A stretch of DNA of 64,000 bases, taken from positions 64,156,729 through 64,220,728 of the forward strand of contig OZ022341.1 of assembly GCA_963989245.1 (NCBI GenBank). The letters are read 5' to 3'. The stretch comes from Nansenia antarctica (Eukaryota > Chordata > Actinopteri > Argentiniformes > Microstomatidae). Position numbers and translations under genes: made by a program. The notes beneath the pieces were generated by a model, which was not told the origin of the DNA, ran no database searches, and saw only the letters and a program-made list of their open reading frames with translations. Shown here one piece after another: positions 30,107 to 41,466 of this stretch (position 1 is the stretch's first letter; each line of letters opens with the position of its first letter).

Positions 30107-33071
30107 TTGTTTCAGCCAACAACTGTCTTCAGCCTCAATGACCCCAAGTGTCACATTATGAGGTCTGATTACCACAGCTTGCATGACCCAAACCTCAAAG
30201 AGTATCACCACCAGAAGGACAGGCATGACAAGCTGAAGAAGCAGAACTTCATCACGCAAGATGACAATGTAAGTGTGACGTTTATTACGCCTTACCGTTG
30301 TGAGGTGAAACTGAACTTAATGATGTCAGAAGTGATTGAGGTGACAGGATACACTTTAATCAGACCATATTCACTTCACACACTGTGGTCTCTTCCCAAG
30401 GTTGTCTGCTCAGTGAAGGAGTACAACACCTTCAACGAGTACCTGGACACCGTTAAAACGGACAAAACACAGATGGTAATGTTCTAAAAGAAACATTTTT
30501 TTAAGATCACACATGAAGTAATTAGAACATATTCGTACATATCGTTTTAAAATATGCAAATGCAGTATAGTAGTGTGTTCTTTATCATATTCCAGTGGGG
30601 ACACATGAAGGATCTGGTGAAGCTGCAAGAGGAAGGCCAGGCTGCTGAGAACTTCACTCTGGCCGACATGACTGACTTCCTGTTGGAGAAGGGAGAGAAG
30701 AGCCTGAAGCAGCTCCAGTCAGCCAGTGACTCTAGGTGGGCAGATTGTACATCTGTGACGTCACATTCCAGCTGGGTTGGATGATGAAAACATGGATAGA
30801 ATCTGTTTAGCCACATAAGAAAGTATTTCGAAATGTTCAGTAAATGATTTGTTGAATTCAGTGCTAGGGACAGAGAGGGACAGAGAGATGGCCTGCAGAC
30901 TGCATCAGGTGTCCCACAGAGAGAGGACGTTACCCAGCTGGTAGGGAGTCAAGGAGAATGAACACTGTCAGAGAGTTGTTAATTAGAGTGTCAGTGACAA
31001 ACATAATTAGTTGATAAGGACATGAAAATGACAGTTCCTCTTCTGCAATGTGTTTGTGACCGTGTGGTCTCGTGTGGTATTTAAACTCCTGTTCTGATCC
31101 AATGCAACGTAAGGCGCGAACTCGGCTCCAACTGATAGAAAAGGAGGTAAAGCAGGAGGTCAACAAGGCCAAGTACCAGAAGGAGACCAGAGACCAGCGG
31201 GATAGCAAGGTCAAATGTTTTACACTTTTATACTTTACAAAGCTCCCAAAACACAAACAGCACTGTCCAGTTTCAATAATTCAGAAATGTATGGAATGAT
31301 GTAACCAACACGTCTGTTTTAAGCCATGGAAGCTGTACAAATGTCAACGTTTTACCCTAGAAATTGACAACAAAGCCTTAGCATCTTTGTACTTGTCCCA
31401 AGAAGGATGATTGAATTGACAATCCAAATCAATAACCTTGTTTTTACCTTGGACATATCCAAATAATGTTCCTCCTCACAGAAAAAGAATCAGTACCAAT
31501 ATGGACCTTTTCAGCAGAGGAAAGTGCAGGAGATGCAAAACAGCATAAAGGAGTATAAGAGGATGACAGAGGCCTGTCACCGTCGGAACAGGCTCCTAGA
31601 CAAAATATGTAAAACGCCACAACTTGGTAAGATTTCACATGAAGTCATGGGATTTGGGCTTGAAAGTTTAAAATACAACGTGAAATCAACATGTAAAACC
31701 AAATCACATCAATGACCTATAATCTTTGATTTGTGTTTGAATTGAAGCCCCTGTTCATCAGACCGCTCCTCCAGCTCCTCAGCCAGAGGCAGGTAAGTCG
31801 TCAACAAGCTTAGACAGCTGAGGGCAGTTGTCAGGTGCGCTGTCCTGGACCACTTGGGCACGACGGGTGTCAGGAAGCAGCTCGCCAAGGCGGTCAAGGC
31901 TGAGCTGAAACCGGAGGCGTCAGCGCGAGGGCAATGCCAGAATCGCCTCCGGCATGTTGAGGTGCGTTTCTCGGGTTGTGAACCCGTTCCGACCCAGCGA
32001 GGAGCCGGTGGTCAGGCTCCTTGGGGGGAGTCGAGATGACGAACAATCAGAGGAGCTGAACGCTGGAAACCTCGAAACAGGATTGTGATCGCGTTCGTCG
32101 CAAGTGTTCTGGAAGAGGTGAAGGAGCAAGTCACCGTCTGGATGTACCAGGTCCGCCCTCCAGCTGTTAGAGTTGCCTCTGCGAAGGCCAGTCAAACAGC
32201 CTTGGACGTGGTGACCAGTATCCTGGAGGGGGTGAAGGACCATGTGACCCAGGGTGACATCGGACTTGGAGAGGGGACTCCAGTGCCGTCTGTCAGCCAA
32301 TCAGAGGAGGCCAGGCTCCAGCCGGAGCTAGACGACGCACATCCAGGGACCTGGATGCCGTCCCATAAGATGGACGACATCGTGGCAGGCTTCATGGACA
32401 CGGTGTTCGACAACACACTGGACCAGGACCTCGTTGCCTCTTCAAAGGCCAGTCAAACAGCCTTGGATGTGGTGACCAGTGTTCTGGAAAGGGTGAAGGG
32501 CGATGTGAACCAGGGTGACATCGGACTTGGAGAGGGAACTCCAGTGCCGTCTGTCAGCCATCTGTCAGAGGAGCTAGACGACAGACATCCAGGGACCTGG
32601 ATGCTGTCCCAGAAGATGGACGACATCGTGGCAGGCTTCATGGAGACGGTGTTCGACAACATACTGGACCACGATCTCGTACCCCTGCAGGAGCCCGGCA
32701 CGTCGGTCTCACAGGACCTCCCTGTGCCCCCGACAGACGGAGAGGCATCAGAACCTTCCTCCTCACCAGCCAGTTGTGTGGAACACGACCCCGGGGTCGC
32801 CCCAAAGAGGGTGAGAATCCACACCATCTTCAGGAACCCCCTTTACTTCCTGACTGAGCAGTCAAGCAGTCCGTCCTCCTATGATGGAGAATCCTCCACC
32901 ACCTCAGAGAAGAAGGCCCTGAGGCAGACTGGCTCAGAGGAGGACATGCGGGCGTCTGTTCAGGACACCGTCATTCAGCCCAGACCCCCCGCCTCAGACC
33001 CTCCTGCACAGCGGGGCGCCTCTACGAGGAGGAGAACCGTCTCCAGGACGCTTTACAAACGGAAAAGATAG
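30107..33071 (+). pseudogene. FSIP2-like gene, array copy 2
   Basis: Same nine exons: 30107-30268, 30401-30475, 30596-30735, 30862-30940, 31114-31209, 31482-31626, 31748-31792, 31828-31961 and 32081-33071. Splice sites are all kept. Exon 8 is one base longer than in copy 1 (ccggaggcgtcagcgcgagg against ccggcggcacagcgggctgg), so the last exon would be read out of frame. That exon itself is fully open from 32082 to the TAG at 33071, with both 90-residue repeats and the basic tail. A poly(A) signal is at 33081-33086. If translated, the product would end soon after exon 8 unless another splice is used. The start exon is absent. No transposon interrupts this copy, so it is the cleanest reference for the exon map. 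Confidence 0.65.
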
Positions 33072-34834
33072 AGTAGTAATAATAAAAAGAAACAAAAAAG
33101 AAACAAAAGAAAGTATAGGGGTCTTGTGATGGCTATCATGTCTATCAAATTAGCCATCGTCCTGGCATGAGTGGGTGTTGGTTCCAACGCACCTGCTGTT
33201 TGTAGTTCCTCCGTTTGCAACAAAGACTCTGGACCTTTCCATGAATTGAAGTGGTCTTGAAATCCAAAGTCCAAATAAAAGTAACAAACGAAAGTAATAT
33301 ATGTTGGTGTGGTGTGGTATGTACGCGTATGTAAATGTTTGTTTGTATGTGTGTCACTTCTGGGTCGGGCCTATCCCCGATCGGAATTCAAAAGCAAAGT
33401 TATCAAACAAAGGTATCAAACAAAAACTTGTATCAAACAAAACTTGTATCAAACAAAACTTGTAACAAACAAAACAATCAATCTTTTCTAATGTGGTGGT
33501 GGTGGTTTATCGTGATGGTTGAAAAACTGTGTCGCACCCTCACGTGTCAGGACTCATCAAGCCCAAGCAAGGAGAGATCACTTCCTTATATCAATTATGT
33601 CCTTAGATTGGGCGACACCCATTTTCAAAATAAAAGTCTTTATGGGCCAAAGTACCACTTTCAAAATACCATTCAAGTGGCTTTTCATAAATAATAATAT
33701 AAAGCTTTTTTGGCTCCAACAGATCTTATTGATTTTTTGATTACTAAATCAAAATCTAAGTGTCTTTGTAGGACAATCTACTCTGTATACTGAAATTACA
33801 CCTAGATTTCGGAAAACAACTAGCCATACGCCGAAGAAGAACCATTTTACACCTGCTGTTATGATATTCTATTGTCCTGTACTGATTTTATACTTTCATA
33901 ACTAATGATTAATGATAAGTCTATTCTTCTATACTGTATTTTAACTTGTTAATCGAATCCCAAGTCATGGGACTCACAAGCTATTCTGATAAAGGACACA
34001 CTGACCTAGTCATGAGGGAATGGGTTTGAAGATCAAATAACTGGCCAATTAGTGCTTTAGAACGCACGTAGAATTAACTGTATAAAAATGTCTGATCATC
34101 CTAAAAATATAACTGTGTGCATATGCTTACTGATTTCTTTAAAACATAACAGAATGTGTGTGTGTCTAACGTTGCGCAAGACTAGGCTGCTCACACAGGT
34201 GGATCACCATGACTAACGGCCGGGGGCCAGAAGAAGAAGATAACACACAGTACACTCGCACACACACCAAAAGGAGTTGAAGGCCACATAACTAATTAAA
34301 ACACTTGTTTACTAATCAAATGGTCACAGCTGCAACAGATTTAATGCTGACAATTAAAAAACTACCAGATGGGACAGCCCAGCCCCAAATGTTAAATCAA
34401 AATGTATAAAGGCTATGTATCAAGGCGAAACTGGGTTCTTGTCTGGTGAAGCTTCTGCAGTTAACCTATTGACAGCTAGCTGATACTGGCCTGCGGAGGT
34501 GAAACTAAATGGGACCCCTTTTCCATGGAAATGAACTATTATTGCTTGCTGATGTGCTTGAATAAATGTTCTCTTAAAGAACAGTTCAGTAGTGGTGCCT
34601 AATATTTGATTGGATCATTTTATCTTAAGAAGTTATATCAAGGACGTCTCGTTGAGATTAAACGAACTCGCTTGTAAGTGACAACTCAATTAACTCAATT
34701 CTGGAGAAGTTGATCGCCTTACATTACTAAATCAAAATCTAAGTGTCTTTGTAGGACAATCTAGTCTGTATACTGCAATTACACCTAGATTTCGGGAATT
34801 GCATTTAGATAATACAGAAAGAAAGGTCCTCTAG
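33072..34834. repeat. Duplicated spacer after copy 2
   Basis: Parallels 14008-15761: a 15-bp minisatellite (about 33405-33472), the 72-bp direct repeats (33741-33812, 34724-34795), and cggccgggggccag in between. There is no frame with a known domain. The right part (34622-34722) is also present in inverted orientation at 37360-37456. Confidence 0.7.
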
Positions 34835-35651
34835 CCTACAACAACGAGCAGGTTCGTCTCCACCCGGACCTCTCCGCGGGGGTGCACAAGATGCAACGCG
34901 CATATGATGAGGTACGGAATAAACTCAGAGGCTGTGTTCGAAATGGCATACTAGCATACTGCATACTAGCATACTGGCATACTGGCATACTCAATGAGAA
35001 TATACCGCATACTAGATGCAGCGTTGCCAACTCCTCTGTAATGGAAGTAGCTGTTGGCTCTCCCAAAAGCAGCTAGAAGTAGCTAGATTACGTAATCAAC
35101 TAGTTTGCATAATATGCAATTCTGAAAGGCTAAATGAATAAAAAATAGGCTGACCAGGTTTACAAACTAACTAAACCCCCCAAAAAGTTCGGAAAGCTTT
35201 TTTGTTGATTATTCCTCCCCTTTAATAATACCAATTGGTATTGTATTTTATATCGTTGGAAAGCCTGATTAGTCACCTTTACAACGAGGTACAACTTGTA
35301 TGGATCATGCATTCGTGGAATGAGCAACACAGCTAAACGTGTGGGTAGCGGCCCAAACATATTTGCCAAAATCCCCTATATTCATATATGTGGGATTTTT
35401 TTAGTGTGAAAAATCATTGTTGTGATGGGATGTGTTAGATACTCCCCAAATGACCAGAAAAAGTAGCTAGATTTGTCGCTGGTCGCTTTTGACTCTTTAA
35501 GGGTGTATGGAAAGTCGCCAGATCTAGCGACAAAGTCGACAAGTTGGCAACACTGCTTGTGATTGGATGTGTTATTTTATTTCCTTGGTTTCTTTCAGGC
35601 ATGATAATCGCTCACCTTTCGGCGAAATTCGCCGTTTTGAATCCAAAATAG
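34835..35651 (+). other. Two exon-like islands around a DNA element (after copy 2)
   Basis: Island 1 is 34835-34928 (NNEQVRLHPDLSAGVHKM, QRAYDEVRNKLR). It is followed by the GGCTGTG end and the intact 537-bp GTTGCCAAC element (35019-35555). Island 2 is 35599-35651: after TTTCTTTCAG a frame reads HDNRSPFGEIRRFESKI and meets a GT. Both look like real exons of one gene split by transposons. I do not know which gene. Confidence 0.35.
35019..35555. mobile_element. Intact GTTGCCAAC-terminated element, 537 bp
   Basis: Ends CAGCGTTGCCAAC and GTTGGCAACACTG. It shows the empty TTAA site (35222-35225 region) that the 3,960-bp element occupies in the copy-1 flank. Non-coding. Repeated at 48135-48671 and 55871-56407. 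Confidence 0.7.
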
Positions 35652-35874
35652 GTGACCTACATTCATACTTTTTTTGGGGGGTTGCAATCTTGTAATTCTG
35701 CATGTGACCACCACTAGAGTAAATCTAAAAGAAATCAGATATGAGCACATGGAAGCTAATTTTTCCACAAAAAAGACTTTCCGCCGGGACCGCCTAGCAG
35801 GTTCCGGGTCTCGTATCCTTCTCACCTTTTTCACCCCGACCCATTTTCATGCCTGTGTGTAACTCTGTAGATCC

Positions 35875-37375
35875 GCCACCACAGAACATGACTATGAGCA
35901 TGTTCACCATGATTAGTGCTGAAACATTAGGCAAAATTGTGTCACAGCTTAAACAGTCTACGTGTCCTCTTGACCCTATTCCTACCTATTTTTGAATCTG
36001 TGTCTGATGACATACTAGGCATTGTAAATCACTCCCTACTTAAATGGATTTTTCCAGCGGTGCTTAAAACTGCCCTGGTTAGACCCACCCTGAAGAAAAG
36101 TAACCTAGATCCTTCTGATCCAAAAAACTGTAGACCAATATCCAATCTCACTTTTCTAAGCAAAATTTTAGAAAAGGCAGCGTACAAACAGCTTCATGAA
36201 ATGTTTGTCTTAAATAATAGATATGACCACTTCAGTCAGGTTTCCGATCATACAACAGCACAGAAACCGCTTTGCTTAAGGTAACTAATGACCTTAGGAT
36301 TAATGCAGACTCGAAAAAACTCTCGATTCTTGTACTCTTAAGGCCTTTGCACACCAATGCGTGCGTTTACGCCTGCGTATTTTTAATCCGTCATCCGAAA
36401 AAAACCGTTACGCACAGAGACCTTGCACACCGGTCCGTTGCGGAGTCCGTTGCGTTTTTTTACGTTGCGAACTTTCGCAATATGCACTCTACATGTTGTA
36501 ATATTGTGGCATTTCTTTACTGTTTGCCATCTGGTCTAGGAATACCCAGGGAGACGCAGACAGCAGAAGTAGAATAGAATAGAAAAAGAAACCGCTATAA
36601 CCAGCTGAATGATGTATGATGCACTGACAGCCTGTGACTGTGCACCTGCCCGGACCCTGCCCTTCTGCCTGAGTTTGAGTAGGATGCTGCCCGAATGAAT
36701 GTTGTTGTTTAGTGCCGTACGCTTTCGTGGTATTATATTGTGTGAATTATCATCTGTATGTTGTTTTCTTTCACTCGACTAACCGCCGAGACATACTTGA
36801 GACATGTACTTCCGTAAACATTAATCCAACTGTCCTGCAGTTGTAATTTGACGATGTGTCCCAGTCTATACCATGGCGGCGTGGTCAAAAACTACTGTCA
36901 AAAGGCTTTTGACGGACGCGAAAAACGCAGAAAATCGAACCTGTTGCGTTTTTTTTTTTGACGGCCGAAATATTACGGATTGGTGTGCAAGCGTGGTTGA
37001 CACAACATGAGTTCTAATTTATTTTTTTAACGGACGTAAAAAACGCGCGTAAAAAACGCGTTGGTGTGCAAGGGCCTTTAGACTTAAGTGCAGCCTTTGA
37101 TACGGTAGACCATTCCATACTTATTGAGAGACTTGAAAACTGGGTTGGCCTCTCAGGTCCGGTCTTAAACTGGTTCAGGACTTACCTGGCTGACCGAGAC
37201 TACTTTGTAGCCCTTGGTGACCATAAGTCAAAAAAATATAGCGCAACCTGTGGAGTTCCCCAGGGGTCCATTTTAGGACCGTTGCTTTTTAGCCTATACA
37301 TGCTACCCCTCAGTTCTGTTATCAAGAGGCATAGCGTTAACTACCATAGCTATGCTGATGTAAGGCGATCAACTT
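35875..37375 (+). pseudogene. L2-type LINE RT fragment (after copy 2), split by a MITE
   Basis: Encodes the first half of a LINE reverse transcriptase: KTALVRPTLKKSNLDPSDP, NCRPISNLTFLSKILEK, then after a 1-base deletion near 36236 VTNDLRINADSKKLSILVL, LSAAFDTVDHSIL and CGVPQGSILGPLLFSLYM. It ends at NYHSYAD, just at the catalytic F/YADD box, where inverted spacer sequence takes over (37360). A 737-bp MITE (36341-37077) sits between SILVL and DLSAAF. The frameshift is common to all three spacer copies, so it predates the array expansion. Confidence 0.85.
36341..37077. mobile_element. MITE, 737 bp, TTA target (PIF/Harbinger-type)
   Basis: Inverted ends AGGCCTTTGCACACCAA and the complement of TTGGTGTGCAAGGGCCT. 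TTA is duplicated on both sides (36338-36340, 37078-37080). The same LINE in the other spacers has the empty site (gtactcttagacttaag at 49447 and 57184). A 3-bp TWA duplication points to PIF/Harbinger. No coding capacity. Sub-terminal blocks of ttgcacacc and cgcgtaaaaaacgcg repeat inside. Confidence 0.88.
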
Positions 37376-37456
37376 CTCCAGAATTGAGTTAATTGAGTTG
37401 TCACAAGCGAGTTCGTTTAATCTCAACGAGACGTCCTTGATATAACTTCTTAAGAT
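37360..37456 (-). repeat. Inverted copy of the spacer segment
   Basis: Reverse complement of 34622-34722 (4-bp length difference), about 2.6 kb away. It separates the LINE piece from the Copia piece. The same arrangement is found at about 49735-49831 and 57471-57567. It could form a stem, or mark the breakpoint where the LINE and Copia pieces were joined. Confidence 0.85.
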
Positions 37457-38460
37457 AGTAAATGATATGATGTCCAGAGACAAAGTGAACTTGACTTGTG
37501 ATGTAAAAACATGGCATGAAATTATGGGTCATTGTAATGTAGATGATGTGTTGAAATTACCAAAGGTGGTAGAGGGTAAGAAGATCACAGGTAACACTAA
37601 GATAGACTGTAGTGTCTGTACTGAAGGGAAATTTACCAACATCAGAAATAGGAAACCTGACGCAAAAGCTAGTGCACCCCTAGAGTTAGTACATACTGAC
37701 TTAGCAGGTCCTATTGACCCAACTTCTCAAGATGGACATAAATATGCGATTGCATTCACAGATGATTTCTCAGGGGCAGTGTCAGTTTATTTCCTTAAAA
37801 ACAAGAGTGAGACAACATTAGCAACTGAAAGATTCCTTGCAGACAGTGCACCATATGGCCAAGTCAAGTGCATAAGATCAGATAATGGTACGGAATTCAC
37901 AAGCAATTATTTTCAGTCACTGCAAAAACAGCCCGGCATACCTAGTATACAAACCACATACAGGAAAGGTATCAAAACACAGACTAGTAAAATTCATTAG
38001 AAAGAACAGTGCGGAACAACATACTCAAACTGATGAGGATGATACAGAACTCCAGACACATAATGGCAGAACATCTGGTAGTGAGAACAGCACTCATGTG
38101 CCACTCCAACAGGGTGAAGAGAGCACAGGGAGTCAGGTTCTAGAGGGGAGTGATGAGACTGTAAATACAGATACAGACGAACATGATGAAAACAATGCAG
38201 ATTCACAACCTAGTCATAGTGAAAAGCATCGCCATCCAAAAAGAGACAAGAGGGCCCCACAATACTTAAACGACTATTCATCAGACTTTACAGATGAGGA
38301 CGTAACCAATACAAGTGTTAATTATTGTTACAGGGCGGTATGTGGAGTCCCTCAAACCTATAGAGAAGCCCTGAGGTCACCAGAGGCACCCGGATGGGAA
38401 CGAGCGATGAATGAAGAGATCGACTCACTGAAAGAAAATGACACTTTTGAGCTGACCAGG
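37457..38460 (+). pseudogene. Copia integrase/RT fragment (after copy 2)
   Basis: First frame (to 38000): GAG-pre-integrase zinc motif (WHEIMGHCNVDDVLK ... DCSVCTEGKF) and integrase core with D in VHTDLAGP and D in IRSDNGTEF. After FQSL an internal deletion removes the third catalytic residue (E), and the sequence rejoins in another frame at SPAYLVYKPHTGKVSKHRL. It then continues through the acidic linker to the start of RT (YREALRSPEAPGWERAMNEE). It stops near 38460. The same deletion is present in the two sister copies (49830-50823, 57570-58573). It probably derives from the same Copia family as the gag at 23241. Confidence 0.88.
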
Positions 38461-39067
38461 AGCAGCCTGGGTGAACAGGTAGGGACCACGCCTCATCTCA
38501 CATCACAACACTTTCAGACTGTTAGAGTAGACATGGAGGCCCTGCACAGACCTACCCATAGCTCCCAAGGCAGGAGCAGATCTGACAGGACTGGATAGGC
38601 ATAAGCTAGGCCGTGTCCAGAAACATAGGCCCCTACTCCCCAGAGTTGTATAGATCTGAAAGGACTGGATAAAGGTCTAAGCAAGGTGTCTAGGAGATTC
38701 CACCTATTCTGTCATAGGGCATGTTTTAGTAACCAACATCTTGTTTTATAGCTTACCCCAACGCTAATGCTAGCCCTCTACTACTCATTGTAGTGTTTGA
38801 TCACTTGGTAGTGATGTAATTTTCTTTGTTAGACTAGCTGTGAAAAAGGAAATGACAGTCCTGCTTTATCAGATTCAGATTAGCTTCAGAGCAAAACCCA
38901 AATACCCAAACACCATCATGTTCTACCAGCTTAACCTCCATCTAGGACTGACTCTTATTTACTAACCCTAACCCAGTACCAAGGTCCATCTAGGACTGAC
39001 TCTTACTTACTAACCCTAACCCAGTACCAAGGGCCGTATAAGTAAAGTATTGATGTTATTCCTCCAG
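38461..39067. other. Upstream flank of array copy 3 with 2-unit minisatellite
   Basis: From gttagagtagacatggagg (38520) it matches the flank of copy 1. Two units of the 48-bp minisatellite lie at 38938-39030. No exon or promoter element can be supported. Confidence 0.6.
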
Positions 39068-41071
39068 TTGTTTCAGCCAACAACTGTCTTCAGCCTCAAT
39101 GACCCCAAGTGTCACATTATGAGGTCTGATTACCACAGCTTGCATGACCCAAACCTCAAAGAGTATCACCACCAGAAGGACAGGCATGACAAGCTGAAGA
39201 AGCAGAACTTCATCACGCAAGATGACAATGTAAGTGTGACGTTTATTACGCCTTACCGTTGTGAGGTGAAACTGAACTTAATGATGTCAGAAGTGATTGA
39301 GGTGACAGGATACACTTTAATCAGACCATATTCACTTCTCACACACTGTGGTCTCTTCCCAAGGTTGTCTGCTCAGTGAAGGACTACAACACCTTCAACG
39401 AGTACCTGGACACCGTTAAAACGGACAAAACACAGATGGTAATGTTCTAAAAGAAACATTTTTTTAAGATCACACATGAAGTAATTAGAACATATTCGTA
39501 CATATCGTTTTAAAATATGCAAATGCAGTATAGTAGTGTGTTCTTTATCATATTCCAGCGGGGACACATGAAGGATCTGGTGAAGCTGCAAGAGGAAGGC
39601 CAGGCTGCTGAGAACTTCACTCTGGCCGACATGACTGACTTCCTGTTGGAGAAGGGAGAGAAGAGCCTGAAGCAGCTCCAGTCAGCCAGTGACTCTAGGT
39701 GGGCAGATTGTACATCTGTGACGTCACATTCCAGCTGGGTTGGATGATGAAAACATGGATAGAATCTGTTTAGCCACATAAGAAAGTATTTCGAAATGTT
39801 CAGTAAATGATTTGTTGAATTCAGTGCTAGGGACAGAGAGGGACAGAGAGACGGCCTGCAGACTGCATCAGGTGTCCCACAGAGAGAGGACGTTACCCAG
39901 CTGGTAGGGAGTCAAGGAGAATGAACACTGTCAGAGAGTTGTTAATTAGAGTGTCAGTGCCAAAAATAATTAGTTGATAAGGACATGAAAATGACAGTTC
40001 CTCTTCTGCAATGTGTTTGTGACCGTGTGGTATTTAAACTCCTGTTCTGATCCAATGCAACGTAAGGCGCGAACTCGGCTCCAACTGATAGAAAAGGAGG
40101 TAAAGCAGGAGGTCAACAAGGCCAAGTACCAGAAGGAGGCCAGAGACCAGCGGGATAGCAAGGTCAAATGTTTTACACTTTTATACTTTACAAAGCTCCC
40201 AAACACAAACAGCACTGTCCAGTTTCAATAATTCAGAAATGTATGGAATGATGTAACCAACACGTCTGTTTTAAGCCATGGAAGCTGTACAAATGTCAAC
40301 GTTTTACCCTAGAAATTGACAACAAAGCCTTAGCATCTTTGTACTTGTCCCAAGAAGGATGATTGAATTGACAATCCAAATCAATAACCTTGTTTTTACC
40401 TTGGACATATCCAAATAATGTTCCTCCTCACAGAAAAATAATCAGTACCAATATGGACCCTTTCAGCAGAGGAAAGTGCAGGAGATGCAAAACAGCATCA
40501 AGGAGTATAAGAGGATGACAGAGGCCTGTCGCCGTGGGAGCAGGCTCCTGAACAAAATATGTAAAACGCCACAACTTGGTAAGATTTCACATGAAGTCAT
40601 GGGATTTGGGCTTGAAAGTTTAAAATACAACGTGAAATCAACATGTAAAACCAAATCACATCAATGACCTATAATCTTTGATTTGTGTTTGAATTGAAGC
40701 CCCTGTTCATCAGACCGCTCCTCCAGCTCCTCAGCCAGAGGCAGGTAAGTCGTCAACAAGCTTAGACAGCTGAGGGCAGTTGTCAGGTGCGCTGTCCTGG
40801 ACCACTTGGGCACGACGGGTGTCAGGAAGCAGCTCGCCAAGGCGGTCAAGGCTGAGCTGAAACCGGAGGCGTCAGCGCGAGGGCAATGCCAGAATCGCCT
40901 CCGGCATGTTGAGGTGCATTTCTCGGGTTGTGAACCCGTTCCGACCCAGCGAGGAGCCGGTGGTCAGGCTCCTTGGGGGGAGTCGAGATGACGAACAATC
41001 AGAGGAGCTGAACGCTGGAAACCTCGAAACAGGATTGTGATCGCGTTCGTCGCAAGTGTTCTGGAGGAGGT

Positions 41072-41263
41072 TGTCATGTACTTATACTACCACCCTGTGG
41101 GGCATCCGGGTACTGCCTAGTATATATGTATGACGTGTGTTCCGTTTCCGTTGTCGACTAATAAAGTTACCACCATTACAGTAACACGGTCTCCAGCTCC
41201 TGCTTGCTCTACTATATAGAAAGTATATTTAGTTATATCAACATACCTAGTTAGGATATAACA
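41072..41263 (+). repeat. 5' LTR of Mag-like Gypsy element
   Basis: 192 bp, TGTCATG ... ATAACA. Contains tagtatatatg as TATA-like box and AATAAA at 41160-41165. Followed at 41266 by TGGCGACGAGGATCGG as putative primer-binding site (tRNA not assigned). Confidence 0.93.
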
Positions 41264-41466
41264 AGTGGCGACGAGGATCGGCGAGACTTACGTGTGTTTT
41301 CGTCGGTTTAGTAGAGTTAGTAGAGTTAGGAGACGTTACGACGGAGCCAGGCTACCAAGGTATGCTAACAACATTAGCATTGCTAGCACCGGCAGTGAAA
41401 GCGACGCATGTCTGACGGCGAACAGCGGCAGCCAGCTGAACCAGCCAGCCTATCCCAGCTGTTATT

